A stretch of 64,000 nucleotides of DNA from Polytrichum commune (taxonomy: Eukaryota; Streptophyta; Polytrichopsida; Polytrichales; Polytrichaceae). The stretch is from positions 46,019,554 to 46,083,553 of the forward strand of contig OX485803.1 in NCBI GenBank assembly GCA_950295325.1, written 5' to 3'. The position numbers and the translations under genes were made by a program. Of the stretch, positions 21,985 through 33,340 are shown one piece after another; within the stretch, counting starts at the first letter, position 1; every line of letters begins with the position of its first letter. A model generated the notes under the pieces. That model did no database searches. It saw only the letters and a list, made by a program, of their open reading frames with translations, and was not told where the DNA came from.

Positions 21985-23200
21985 CTAAGTCCTGCAGACA
22001 TCATCAACACCGTGCAGATTGGCATCAACAAACAATCTTGCAACAACCATGTCGCCAGAATTTTGTAGGCTACCTGCATTGCATCAAATTGATGCAACCA
22101 AGCAATTAAACTTCGGCAAGGATAACCCTCCACTAGTGTGAAAAGAAAGGGGTCTTTTCGACGAAGTCCATTTATCACAGCGTCATCAGGACCTGTCAAA
22201 ACATGATAAAGTCACATTTTGTGTCTAATCTATCGAGTTGACACACATTCGACACAAAGTGTGATCATTGGAAATGGGTCCTGGTTAACACACGTCAATT
22301 GAGCCGTGTTAAGAAGGCCCCTTTTCCGGTGCAACATTAAGTGCCATCGCGTAGTAGCCAGAACTGTACACGAGCAAATATAGAATGCAGAAATCAGTCT
22401 CTCTATTGCTTCCTTTTAAGACTAAACCATAATCTGCAGTGAACGCCAACCTCCGGAGTGATCATCCGCCCACTACCCTACCCCACAAACTCCGTCCGGC
22501 ACCAACTCAAACCTAAACGGTGCATCCTGTCTTTGTAGCAGCAAGACTCTGAACATCAACTACACCGTGATTGTTATCAACAATCTTGCTACAACTATGT
22601 CTCAGAATTGTAGGCTCAATACATTGGTGAAAGCAATCAAACTTCGGCAGGCATGAATCTCGCTTCTAGGATTGCAACAGCTGATGCTATCACGTGCCAA
22701 CGAAAACTGCACACAAATCAAAAATGCCGAATGCACGAAACTATCTCTCAACCATAATCTGCTGTAAATCCCAAACTGCGGAGCGACCAACCACCACCTA
22801 GCCTAAACCATGTACTCAGCCCGGCACTGAGTAAAATTTGAGCAGCAAGTCTTTGAACATCATCAACTACGCCGTGGTCGGCATCAACAATCTCGCCATA
22901 ACTACGTTCTCAGAATTGTAGTCTCCCTGCATTGACGTGAACAATCAAACTTGGGGCGTCCATGGTTTGCAACAGTTGATGATGCTACCACAGAGCCAGT
23001 ACTGTACACAAACAAACATGTGAACACACGAATCTACCTCTTGATGATTCATGTATGACCCGACCATGATCTACTGCGAATCCCAAACTCCGGAGTTACC
23101 GTCCGCCATATCCCGTACCCCTTATTCCATGTACTCGGCCCGGCACTTACTTAAAGTTGAGCAGTCCACGCTGTTTTTAGAGCAGCAACGACTTAGCTTC
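21985..23200. repeat. Degenerate tandem repeat, period about 310-325 bp
   Basis: The anchor ACCATAATCTGC occurs at 22426, 22751 and (as ACCATGATCTAC) 23063. A second anchor, CAATCTTGCNACAAC, occurs at 22033, 22581 and 22887. Units share the block around CGGCAC and a CATCAACTACRCCGTG stretch. About four copies are present, the first separated by an extra 230 bp. There is no coding capacity. Confidence 0.7.
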
Positions 23201-24932
23201 TGCAACACCACCAGTCCAGCAGCCTGCACTGAATCAGTGCAGCTTCAAACACAGTGGCACCGTCAGTTGGAAGCCCTCCCCGCTTCCTCCCGAATCCTTA
23301 TATGGAATCATGAAACACCCACCTGAGATCAGATCATGATCCACCATCATCATCCCTACTACTCCTGATGTAGAATCCAAGCTGCATTTGTAACCTGCGT
23401 CCGTTTCGCCACAGCCAGGTCCCAAGATCTAGATAACTGGTAGATGCGTGACTTCCCCCATGGACACCATCTACACTTTTCTTAGAAACATGAGGGACCA
23501 ACGACGTCGGTGAGCTCACCGGAGAAAGCGGATCTGACCATCCGGAGAGCCAGATCATAAAGTGGAAGGAGTTAGTGTAAGTTAGGTTGTCTATTCATGC
23601 CATGATCTGTCTAGCTGCAGCCATGGGCCTGGAATTATCACATGTGGTGGTGGTAACTTTAGCACAGACCTAAGCCACTCACTTCTGGATTAGCAGGAGC
23701 TAATGTATGTGGCCCTGTCGTGGGCATTTCAAACCGTTTGGTGGGCTCCGGAATTCTCATTTGGTAGCAATTGTGGTGAATAACGGAGGCTAATTCGGCA
23801 TTTCCACTTTCATAATCATCGACTTGCATATGCAAAAGTTATGAAAGTAGAAGTGAGATCGTTTGTTTTTTTTGTTTTTAAAGTGATCACTTATGTTCAT
23901 GTTTTGATTGGGTTCAAATTTAGTTTTAGAATGGCATCTAATATAATGTGACCATATAGTCCAATTTCATCATAACACATCCAATGCATTCTCTTTAGGC
24001 CTTGCTGTAGTATACCACCTTAATGTAGGTGTCCGGTTAAGGAGAATGGCCACATAAGGCCCAACGTGTCATGCCTTGATAACAGTTATATCCGGATATG
24101 CAAGTGTAAGGTATGTGGCCCTATTGTGGGCAAGTCTTCCCAAGTCCATGTAAAGTTCCATGACACCTACCCACGGGAAGGGTGAGAACTCATAGAATCA
24201 TGGTATAGTCCAATGTGCTATTTTATTTATACCAACTTCTAAGTTGGAGTATGAGACCCCAAGTTTGTCCAATTGGCAATTGGAACAAACTTGGGAAATT
24301 TGTTAGATTTTACTCCTCCCTCCCCTCCCCTCCCACCCCCCACCCCACCCCCCACCCCACCCCGCGCCCAATGGCACATCTTTACATTAGCATAGACCAC
24401 TGTAATTTTGACATACCACAATAATTTTGGTCAGTGAAAGTTCTTTTGACCCACATCAATTTCGAGCCCACAAAATCATATATTCATAATTAGGAATATA
24501 AAATCAATGTTTTTCACAAAAGAACATAAATTACTATGGGATGAAAATATATGACATCAACATCATAATAATTATAAATGTCAAGTTTGAGAACAATCCT
24601 ATTAATTATATCATCATTCTATCATTTAATATTGGTAAACTAGTAGTTTATAAATTTAACAACCACCCTAATTTCCAACCCACACATCAAATGCAGTGGA
24701 TCATGATACTTTTTACCCATGCTCACTTTCAAACCCCTTGTATTACGTGTAAACGATGTAGTTGTCATGAAGCCATATTGGTGGGAGCCGTCCATTTGGC
24801 CTTGCCCATCAATAGATGTGGGCATAATATAATAGGACTATTTAGTGAGACTATGTTTTGAGCACACAAGCCAATCACATTATAACTTACCACATGTTGT
24901 TATGGTGGTCCACTGTCAAAACCGTGTAATAA
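23201..24932. other. Intergenic with C-rich tract and hairpin
   Basis: No gene seen. It includes a hairpin at 24263-24297 (CCCAAGTTTGTCCAATTG against CAATTGGAACAAACTTGGG) and a C-rich microsatellite of CCCCACCCCAC type at about 24310-24364. Confidence 0.6.
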
Positions 24933-25085
24933 CCCACCCACACTTACCAGTGTGGGCCAACAATGAACAGTTCTTATTGTTTTTGGTCAAATCCAATGGC
25001 TATCATTGGCTAAACTGAAGCTAAAAGTGACCCTTGCTGATAGGAGTTTGTTTGTTGGTTGCCCACACCAGTAAGTGTGGGCATG
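24933..25085. mobile_element. Candidate Tourist-like MITE, 153 bp
   Basis: The ends are imperfect inverted repeats of about 28 bp (left CCCACACTTACCAGTGTGGG, right CCCACACCAGTAAGTGTGGG) flanked by TAA on both sides (24930-24932 and 25086-25088). TAA duplications fit PIF/Harbinger-derived MITEs. The outermost bases do not pair well, so the exact ends are uncertain. Confidence 0.5.
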
Positions 25086-25088
25086 TAA

Positions 25089-25908
25089 CAAGCCATCACT
25101 CAAGTTTTGGCGTCTAATTAAGAAGAGTGACCACATCATACCTTCAACCTTAGAACCCGAACTAGTGTTCAAGATTGAAGCCCTCATATGAGTTTCATTT
25201 TGAAAGGCTCTCAAATTCCAACCCTTCAGTTGAAGGGCTCATTCAAATCCAAGACGTCAATCTAAGAATATAGAAATGAAATACAAAACTCATATTAAAC
25301 TTGTGCATGAATTATATGGTACATGTTTCTAGTATAATGTGAAGAATTAAGAATCAACCATCCAACTCCACTTCTTGTAGTGACAATGCCCTACGCTGAT
25401 TGGTTCTTGTGGTGAGTTTATTACATTGAGGACTGCAAGTGATGTCTTCATTTTCAATCTGGGGTTGCGTTTTGAAAGGCTGTTTTGAGAGAGGTATATT
25501 CTGAAGAGCCAAATCGCTCCTGAAGGGCATTCAAGACTTCAACCTTGAACACTGACCGGACCTCTAGCTTGCAGAATTTGCCTGTGTGCCACTGTTCTGC
25601 TCATGTCCTTGGATTGTTTTTGGTCCTAGGCTCTAGCTTCCCCTCCAACCCTCCCTCCTACAGTGGCTTTTGAAGGGACAGGCCCGCCACATCCCATCGC
25701 CGATTGCACCGATGTAGGCAACTGGGCATGAGAGGGGACCTAATTTGGGACGTCGAATCGTCTATATGTGCTCAGAATGCAATCTTACCTGCTAAGTTGT
25801 TCCCTGCCTCTCTCTCTATCTATTTGTGGCAACGCTCTTGATGACTGTGAAGGGATCCACTTGTATTCCTAGACTGGGTAAATGTATGCCGTTGGATTCT
25901 ATAGCAGA
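25089..25908. other. Intergenic, nothing recognised
   Basis: AT-rich DNA changing to more GC-rich near 25600; no coding or repeat signal was noted. Confidence 0.5.
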
Positions 25909-25917
25909 CCTCTAAAA

Positions 25918-27203
25918 GGAGGACGCTAAACACCCCCCCACGAACTTCTAGGGATTCCATATTCGGGCGGGGGCAGCCCTCCCACGAAATTTCTGGCCCC
26001 GCCCGGATTTTTTCCAAACCCGCCCGAAAATAGCTGCCCGCCCCGCCCGAAAACGAAAAAAACATTGCTCTTCCATTCTTGAAGGCCGCTTGACTACAAA
26101 TCCCATATTGAGTGCACTTCACCTTCAAGGTCTCAAATCCAATATATATGTGCACTTCCACCTAGTAAATAAGGCATTAAATGGGATTTCATTCCGGAAG
26201 TGAAACCATCAACCAAGAATGTAATTAACTTGGAAGTCAAAAAATTAGAAAATCCTCATCAACATTGAGGTTATAATTTTTATGACTTACCATTTGAAAT
26301 TGTCTTCGTCATTCTTAAATGACACTTAAGTTTAGTGTGCTGATGTGGTATGTATATTTTATAATATTTTAGATAATTCTGAATACTTTCAAGAATATTC
26401 ATACGCACTTATTTATAAAAATATACTTAATGGAACTAATTAATAAATTATTTTAATTACCGGATTTAATTGGAGTTAATTCCATTAATTAAATTTTAGG
26501 GTTAATTAGGCTTACTGGATATAAAAATTGAGTATTGTAATTACTGAAATTGATTGGACTTAATTGGAGTTAATTCCAGTAATTAAATTTTAGGATTAAT
26601 TAGTCTTACTTAATTTGGAAAGAATACTTTCTGATTTATTTGGGATTAATTAGGATTAATCAGAATTAATTAGACATAATTACATTAAATCACACTTAAT
26701 TAGAATAAGTGCGTATGAATATTCTTGAAAGTAGCCAAAATTATCTAAAATATTATAAAATATACATACCACATCAGCACACTAAATTTAAGTGTCATTT
26801 AAGAATGACGAAGACAATTTCAAATGGTAAGTCATAAAAATTATAACCTCAATGTTGATGAGGATTTTCTAATTTTTTGACTTCCAAGTTAATTACATTC
26901 TTGGTTGATGGTTTCACTTCCGGAATGAAATCCCATTTAATGCCTTATTTACTAGGTGGAAGTGCACATATATATTGGATTTGAGACCTTGAAGGTGAAG
27001 TGCACTCTATATGGGATTTGTAGTCAAGCGGCCTTCAAGAATGGAAGAGCAATGTTTTTTTCGTTTTCGGGCGGGGCGGGCAGCTATTTTCGGGCGGGTT
27101 TGGAAAAAATCCGGGCGGGGCCAGAAATTTCGTGGGAGGGCTGCCCCCGCCCGAATAGGGAATCCCTAGAAGTTCGTGGGGGGGGGGGTGTTTAGCGTCC
27201 TCC
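25918..27203. mobile_element. Foldback MULE, 1.29 kb, non-autonomous
   Basis: Two arms of about 500 bp (25918-26415 and 26702-27203) are inverted copies of each other, starting GGAGGACGCTAAACACC. The central spacer of 286 bp is AT-rich with two direct copies of a GGAGTTAATTCC block. The element is flanked by an identical 9-bp duplication CCTCTAAAA at 25909-25917 and 27204-27212, the hallmark of Mutator-like transposition. The open frames across each arm (about 113 and 79 residues, MEVHIYIGFETLKVKC) are mirror products of the repeat. A decayed arm of the same family is at 4611-4985. Confidence 0.9.
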
Positions 27204-27525
27204 CCTCTAAAAAGCCTTCCCCAGGCATCAATCCATGAACCTGCCTAGCAACCTCCACAATAAATCCAAGTCAACTTTGATGCCAAGTTTAGGCAGTGCT
27301 GACTTCAGTATGTAGTAGGATTTCTGTGTTTATGGTTTGTGCCATGTTGGATCCATTAATTGAAGCTCGAGGCGACCAGTCACGCGTGTTCCACTGAACA
27401 GCAGGCTGGAGCGGAAACGGAACGCTGATGCCACCAAGAATCTATGCCACACTACCTTCTCCTCTCACCCACCATCATGCTCCCTCACGCCCATGAAGAC
27501 ACCTTATCTTGTGCTCGGGAAGGAT

Positions 27526-27746
27526 CTCATACCAGGGCCACACCAAAAACCCCAGCAGCTCCAGTAGCCAAAAACACCAGCCCTACGTATTTTCCGGAAA
27601 TACAGGGCTGGGATTTAGGGTGGCTGGAAGAAGGGGGGTAGCCTGCAACCAGCAGCTCCAGCCACCATAAATTCCAGCCATGTATTTCCGAAGAATACGT
27701 AGGGTTGGTGTTTTTGGCTGGGCCGCCCGGTGTGGCCCTGGTATCA
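27526..27746. mobile_element. Candidate hAT-like hairpin MITE, 221 bp
   Basis: The inner termini ATACCAGGGCCACACC and GGTGTGGCCCTGGTAT are inverted, and the inverted match continues inwards (AAAACACCAGCCCTACGTAT against ATACGTAGGGTTGGTGTTTTT). An 8-bp direct repeat GGAAGGAT flanks at 27518-27525 and 27747-27754. The last few bases before the duplication do not pair, so the ends are approximate. Confidence 0.6.
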
Positions 27747-29086
27747 GGAAGGATGCGCAACATCCATCCTCTAGCATATCGGCTTGGGCGAGGAGAAAGA
27801 GTTCGAGGTTTTTGTTGATGCAGTAGAAGACCGGTTTGATCCTTCCTCCCCGACTCCATCCGGCTCAAAGGACGAAAGGGCCTTGACACTCATTCCCCCC
27901 AATGTGTTGTCCACATCTAGTTGGAGTTCATGGAGCACGGATGCATTTCTCTTCGCCGGGGGAGCGTACTATGAGGTTAACAAGACATCGAGTGTTCGGG
28001 TTATAAAGTCATTTGCACATAGGAAGACCCAACAAAGTAGTGAGGTAGCCCCTAGCTTCAACTTGTGGAGGATCTTCAATGGATCCTCCTCCGAATACAT
28101 GAGTGAAAAAGGCTCGAGCATGCAATATCCTTCCATCTTTTGTATCCCCTCGTTGAAATTACACCTCTCATCTACTAATGTTTGGGACATAAAAAAATGA
28201 TCGTAACTTAGGGGTTAATAGGGAATATCTTAGTAGTTTTTCTCCCAAGGTTGATATCCTTTGTTTACAATAACATAAACTACGAGGTGCCAATGTGGAT
28301 AGGAATATTAGGATGCTTTGGAGGAGAAGCAATTTTTGGGCCCTTGAGGCTAGTCCTAGTAATGAGGTTGATGATACGAGACTAGGGGCAAGGAGAGGGG
28401 GAATTACCATGTGCATCCACCCAAGATTGCAGCCGCTCATCTATGATCAAGGTTCCCTTGCCAAAAATAGAGTCTGATGGATTAAATTCAAAGGCTTGGA
28501 AGGTGGGCATATTGGAATCCTTAAGTTCTATGCCTCAAACATGGTTGGGGAAAGGTGTGCCATGTAGGAGGAAGTGTGTCAATTTCTCCTAACATACTAT
28601 AGATGGATTATCACATGTGGCTTTAATATGGTTGAGAGCCCTTTAGATAGGTCCACAACGGATCTCTGTATTTTAGTGCTACGAGCGTTTGTAGGACGCC
28701 TCTCGCGGGCAGCGTTCATGCTCGGGCAGCCCGTTCCTATCCTCCCGTCCTGACCCGTCCTCCCATCCCGACTCGTCTTACCTGCCCGAATTGGCCTTCC
28801 TGCCCGTGTCCTCCATCCTGCCCGACGCGTCCTTCCGTCCGTCCATCCATCCGTCCATCCATCCGTCCATCCGTCTGTCCATCCGTCCACCCGTCTGTCC
28901 ATTTGTCCATCCGTCATATCCGTCTCCACCACTACCCCACACCGAACCCGAGCTCCGTCATTCTTCCTTGCTCACGCCACTAGACAGCTCCAGAGTGAGT
29001 GAGGAAGCTGGAGAAAGGTTGTTGTATTGCTAGTTTAGGGTTTGGAATAGTTGTAATTTTTATCGATGTTGTCTTAGTCGCTCGCC

Positions 29087-29790
29087 ATGGAGGTGGACAT
29101 TGTGGATCTGGGAGGGAAATGTGTCTCTTTCGAATAAGGGTTTGATTTTGTAATAGAGGAGGCCACGGAAGATCTACAAGACGGACAGGGTTTAGTTTCA
29201 GATCTGGAAATTATTCCGTCATTCTTCCTTGTTCACGCCACTGGACAGCTTCGGAGCGAGTGAGGAAGCTGGGGAAGGCTGTTGCATTGTTAGTTTAGGG
29301 TTTGGAAGAGTTGTAACTTTTATCGACGCTATCCTAGTCGCTCGCCATGGAGGTGGACATTGTAGATATGGGAGGGAAATACATCTCTTTCGAAGAAGGG
29401 TTTGATTTTGTCATAGAGGAGGCCACGGAAGATCTACATGACAGACATACGCTAGTTTCAAATCTGGAAATTCTTCCGTCATTCTTCCTTGCTCACGCCA
29501 CTAGAAAGCTTCGGAGCGAGTGAGGAAGTTGGGGAAAGGCTGTTGCATTGCTAGTTTAGGGTTTGAAAGAGTTGTAACTTTGATAAACGTTGTCCTAGTC
29601 ACTCACCATGGAGGTGGACACTGTAGATTTGGGAGCGAAATGTATCTTTTTCGAAGAAGGTTTTGATTTTGTCATAGAGGACGCCACGGAAGATCTACAG
29701 GACGGATATGCGCTAGTTTCAGATCTGAAAATTCTTGCATGTACAATCGTCCACAAGGACACCAATACGTGTTTGAAAGGTGGTGCATAA
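29087..29790 (+). repeat. Left array: three 260-bp units encoding a repeated N-terminal peptide
   Basis: Each unit contains an ATG (29087, 29347, 29608) followed by the peptide MEVDIVDLGGKCVSFEEG and related forms, then FDFVIEEATEDL. Unit one has a stop after the SFE motif. Unit three stays open for 60 codons and diverges after SDLKIL. Upstream of each ATG a shared leader (GCTAGTTTAGGGTTTGG) is also repeated, so the unit looks like a promoter/leader plus first exon. Confidence 0.85.
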
Positions 29791-29863
29791 GAAAGGTTTA
29801 GGGTGCGGGATGTAACTCTCGAAAATCTGCGGGCGAGGTTATAGATCCCACCCCCTAGGCCCT

Positions 29864-30277
29864 TTGACAGGACAAACATTTCTTGGGAGGAAAAAATCCA
29901 CCAAGGATGGGGTAGAATCAACCCTAGATGCCAGGACAGTGGAAAAGCAAAATAGTACAAAGACACCTCTTGTTCCACCTTTAGTTGTCCCAGTTGTTTC
30001 TACAACCTCTGACTCTAATACAAGCTGTCCTAAAAGTCTTACAGGGCAACCACTCCCAATAGGACAGACAAAGCAGAGGAGGGCAAGTAGATTGCAAGCC
30101 AGTCTAATCTCTAAGCGAGGATGCCAATGCAATTTTGTGGCGAAGCAACTATATATGAACAACACTTTATGCGAAATTCAGTACCATGAAATTAACCATT
30201 TCAACAAGGCTGAACAAGTCTGTCATGGGAGTTTAGATTATGTTAGGACAACACTGAAAACAACGGATGTTGCATAG
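29864..30277 (+). CDS. FAR1/MULE-type zinc-finger domain protein, remnant of MULE transposase
   Basis: 137 residues from MTGQTFLGRKKSTKDGVEST. The N-terminal half is Ser/Thr/Pro-rich. Residues about 73-122 read RRASRLQ, then SKRGCQCNFVAKQLY, then IQYHEINHFN and CHGSLDYV. This gives a C-x-C, H and C-H pattern like the DNA-binding domain (FAR1/WRKY-GCM1 class) at the N-terminus of some plant MULE transposases. The MULE catalytic and SWIM domains are absent. It is read in the same direction as the left array, so it was probably the second exon after the repeated first exon. Function is lost or regulatory at best. Confidence 0.55.
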   Translation: MTGQTFLGRKKSTKDGVESTLDARTVEKQNSTKTPLVPPLVVPVVSTTSDSNTSCPKSLTGQPLPIGQTKQRRASRLQASLISKRGCQCNFVAKQLYMNNTLCEIQYHEINHFNKAEQVCHGSLDYVRTTLKTTDVA

Positions 30278-30864
30278 ATTGATATATGACATTGATAGGA
30301 TACATTACAACGTTACTGAATTCAATGAGGAAGGCATAAAGTCTTTCCAAGACACCAATGTTATACATGTCCTGTCATATTTTACTAAATTGCTTATTTC
30401 CCGAAAATTCCCAATTGCCAAAATTTCACTTACATTCAAAATTCAACAAACAATGACACTTTATTGAAAATGGGTAGGGGCCAATGCATCAATACTCATA
30501 TGTCCTAAGTGGACATGTCATGGTTCTCACCTATCATAATTGTGTCTTATTATGATTCAACCTTACATTGGTTTTACCTTGTCTTATTGTAACATCCCAC
30601 ACTATTATTCTAAGAAATAACACTAAACTCCACAACGTTATCAACGATTGCATTGCACTCGTCTTCCACCACCAAAATCTGTGTCTTTTGACGCGTCCAA
30701 CCACAAGACACGAAGATCATCATTTTTGTCCATAGCCAACATATCCAAGCAGACGTTCCAGAAACAAGCCCTCATCCAAGACGAGGCCTCAGCCTGCGGG
30801 CCTCAACCCATTGTTTGTCCTCATAATTTCTAGATCGGAAAATAGCAGGTACAATCGTCTGTCA

Positions 30865-31810
30865 TCATAATCGTCCGTCCTGGCATGAATTTCTAGATCT
30901 GAAACTAGCGCATGTTTGTCCTGTAGATCTTCCGTGGCCTCCTCTATGACAAAATCAAACCCTTCTTCGAAAGAGATACATTTCCCTCCCATATCTACAA
31001 TGTCCACCTCCATGGTGAGCGACTAGGACAACGTCGATCAAAGTTAGAACTTTTTCAAACCCTAAACTAGCAATGCAACAGCCTTTCCCCAGCTTCCTCA
31101 GTCACTCCGAAGTTGTCCAGTGGCGTGAACAAGGAAGAATGACGGAAGAATTTCCAGATTTGAAACTAGCGCATGTCTGTCATGTAGATCTTCCGTGGCC
31201 TCCTCTATAACAAAATCAAACCCTTCTTCAAAAGAGATACATTTCCCTCCCAGATCCACAATGTCCACCTCCATGGCGAGCGAGTAGGACAACGTTTATC
31301 AAAGTTACAACTATTCCAAACCCTAAACTAGCAATGCAACAACCTTTCCCAGCTTCCTCACTCGCTCCGAAGTTGTCCAGTGGCGTGAACAATGAAGAAT
31401 GACGGAAGAATTTCCAGATCTAAAACCAAACCCTGTCCATCCTGTAGATCTTTTGTGGCCTCCTGTATTACAAAATCAAACCCTTCTTCAAAAGAGACAC
31501 ATTTCCCTCCCAAATCCACAATGTCCACCTCCATGGCAAGCGAGTAGGACAACGTTTATCAAAGTTACAACTCTTCCAAACCCTAAACTAACAATGCAAC
31601 AGCCTTTCCCAACTTCCTCACTCGCTCCGAAGCTGTCCAGTGGCATGAACAAGGAAGAATGACGGAAGAATTTCCAGATCTGAAACTAAACCCTGTCCGT
31701 CCTGTAGATCTTATGTGGCCTCCTCTATTACAGAATCAAACCCTTCTTCGAAAGAGATACATTTCCCTCCCAGATCCACAATGTCCACCTCCATGGCAAG
31801 CGACTAAGAC
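30865..31810 (-). repeat. Right array: four inverted 260-bp units encoding the same peptide
   Basis: Minus-strand ATGs are at 31794, 31534, 31274 and 31013, spaced 260-261 bases. All units keep the MEVDIVDLGGKCISFEEG frame or a one-residue variant, and in the inner three it is open for about 60 codons. Conservation of the frame over four units is greater than expected for drifting repeats, or the expansion is recent. Confidence 0.85.
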
Positions 31811-33340
31811 AACATCGATTAAAGTTACAACTATTCCAAACCCTAAACTAGCAATGCAACAACCTTTCTCCAACTTCCACACTCGCTCCGGAGCTATTTA
31901 GTGGCGTGAGCAAGGAAGAATGACAGAGCTCGGGTTCGGTGTGGGGTAGTGGTGGAGACGGATATGACGGATGGACAGACGGAAGGACGCGTCGGGCAGG
32001 AAGGCCAATTCGGGCAGGTAAGACGGGTCGGGACGGGAGGACAGGAACGGGCTGCCCAAGCATGAACGCTGCCCGCGGGAGGCGTCCTACAAACGCTCGT
32101 AGCACTAAAATACGGAGATCCGTCCACAACTACTTGTAGTTGTCCAGTGGGGCTTAAGGAAGAATGATTATAGGTAGATATTAAGATCAAATATAACATT
32201 GATGATTATTTCAGTAGAGGGGATGGTCCTATCTACTTATGGGAGAACTTTGGAGATGATGGTGTTCGGGTTCTAGCTAGATTGGATAGATTCTACTTGT
32301 TTTCTAGTTTGGTCCAAAACCCATCTTCCCATGTTATGCATTATAAGATACTTGGAGATTCATCATTTCCTAACCACTACCTAGTCTTATTAATTTTAGC
32401 ACTAGCCCCCTAGGTGGCTCCTCTTGGAAGGTTAATGCTAGATTTTGCAAGAAGCCAAAGACTTTATTAAGGCCTTATGGGAGGCATCTCCTCCTCAAAT
32501 GCCTTTCTTTACAAAACTTTGAAAATTTTGTCAAATATTATAAGCAATTTTGTACTTCAAGAGTTGTTGCGGACAAGGTGGAAGAGGCTAGAATAAGATA
32601 ATCCTTTGAATTTTGGCAAGTTCAGCTTCACTTAGATCCCCAAAGCGAAGCTACTAAACCCGCCATTAAAGATCGTAGGTCTCCACTACAAATATTTATG
32701 AATAGGAAAGAAGATGGGCGTAGGATTCAATCTACAACAAAGTGGATGAAATCTCAAGATAGAATGAGCAAGGATTTCTTTTCCTCAATCAAGGAGCATC
32801 TAGCAGAAGGTCTCGTAATGGAGCTATATGATCAAGACGACATAGTCGTCTCTTCGAATGCAAGTCTCAATCAAGTATTTAATATGCTCTACTCTAAGTT
32901 GTACGCTAGTCCCACCCCTTATGCACAAAGAGAGGATTGTTGTGCGGAGTTGTTAAGCCACGTCCTTAGTAAATTCTCACTTGTAGTGTAGAAGGCGTTG
33001 GAGACTCCAATCACGGTGGAGGAACTCACTAGTGCAATTCAAGCCTTGGCGAAATGCAAGAGTCCGGGACCATATGGACTTACCTCTAAAATCTTCAAAG
33101 CTTATTGGAGTTTTATAATCGAAAATTTCACAAACATGGTAAACGAGTCTTTACAACGAGGGCGACTTCCAAAGGGAGTTACGCGTGGATTCATTGCCTT
33201 TTTGTTCAAAGAAGGGGATAGATTGAAGTTGACCAACTAGTGACCTATCACTATACTCAACACTACATACAAGATTTTTACGAAAGCTCTACAAAGATGC
33301 CTCCAACCTTTGTTAGTAGAGGTAATAGTTGTGGTTGTCG

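Larger units (their letters stand above)
28660..32121. mobile_element. MULE with inverted tandem-repeat arms, 3.46 kb
   Basis: The ends are inverted (left GGATCTCTGTATTTTAGTGC, right the complement with one mismatch) and flanked by an identical 9-bp duplication GTCCACAAC at 28651-28659 and 32122-32130. The left arm (28660 to about 29750) and right arm (about 30865 to 32121) each consist of a terminal 300-bp GC-rich part and then tandem units of 260 bp: three on the left and four, inverted, on the right. A CCGTCCAT microsatellite has expanded only in the left arm (about 28835-28922). The 1.1-kb core encodes a zinc-finger-like domain. No catalytic transposase domain is left. Confidence 0.9.
28200..33340 (+). 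pseudogene. L1-like LINE ORF2 relic (endonuclease and partial RT), split by a MULE
   Basis: This encodes a plant L1-type APE endonuclease and the start of a reverse transcriptase. Segment one (28200-28659) shows KVDILCLQ, HKLRG, GGI and the GFNMVE block (the GDFN motif, with its Asp lost). Segment two (from 32122) shows YLWENFGDDGVRVLARLDRFYL and a decayed final motif near 32370. Then 32698-33240 carries EELTSAIQALAKCKSPGPYGLTS and PKGVTRGFIAFLFKEGD, the N-terminal RT blocks, followed by PITILNTTYKIFTKAL to about 33310, where homology stops before the FADD motif. The MULE at 28660-32121 interrupts the endonuclease. A frame at 27784-28200 directly upstream may be the end of ORF1. Several in-frame stops occur. 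Confidence 0.8.

Noticed and set aside
24263..24297. Perfect-looking hairpin as a transcription terminator
   Set aside because: Intrinsic terminators of this type are bacterial; here it is simply an inverted repeat in plant intergenic DNA.
25918..27203. Open frames MEVHIYIGFETLKVKC in both arms as a duplicated gene
   Set aside because: The two frames are mirror copies produced by the inverted arms, hold no known domain, and the related arm at 4611-4985 does not preserve them.
28835..28925. CCGTCCAT repeats as a CRISPR-like or regulatory array
   Set aside because: It is a simple microsatellite without spacers and is expanded in only one arm of the MULE.
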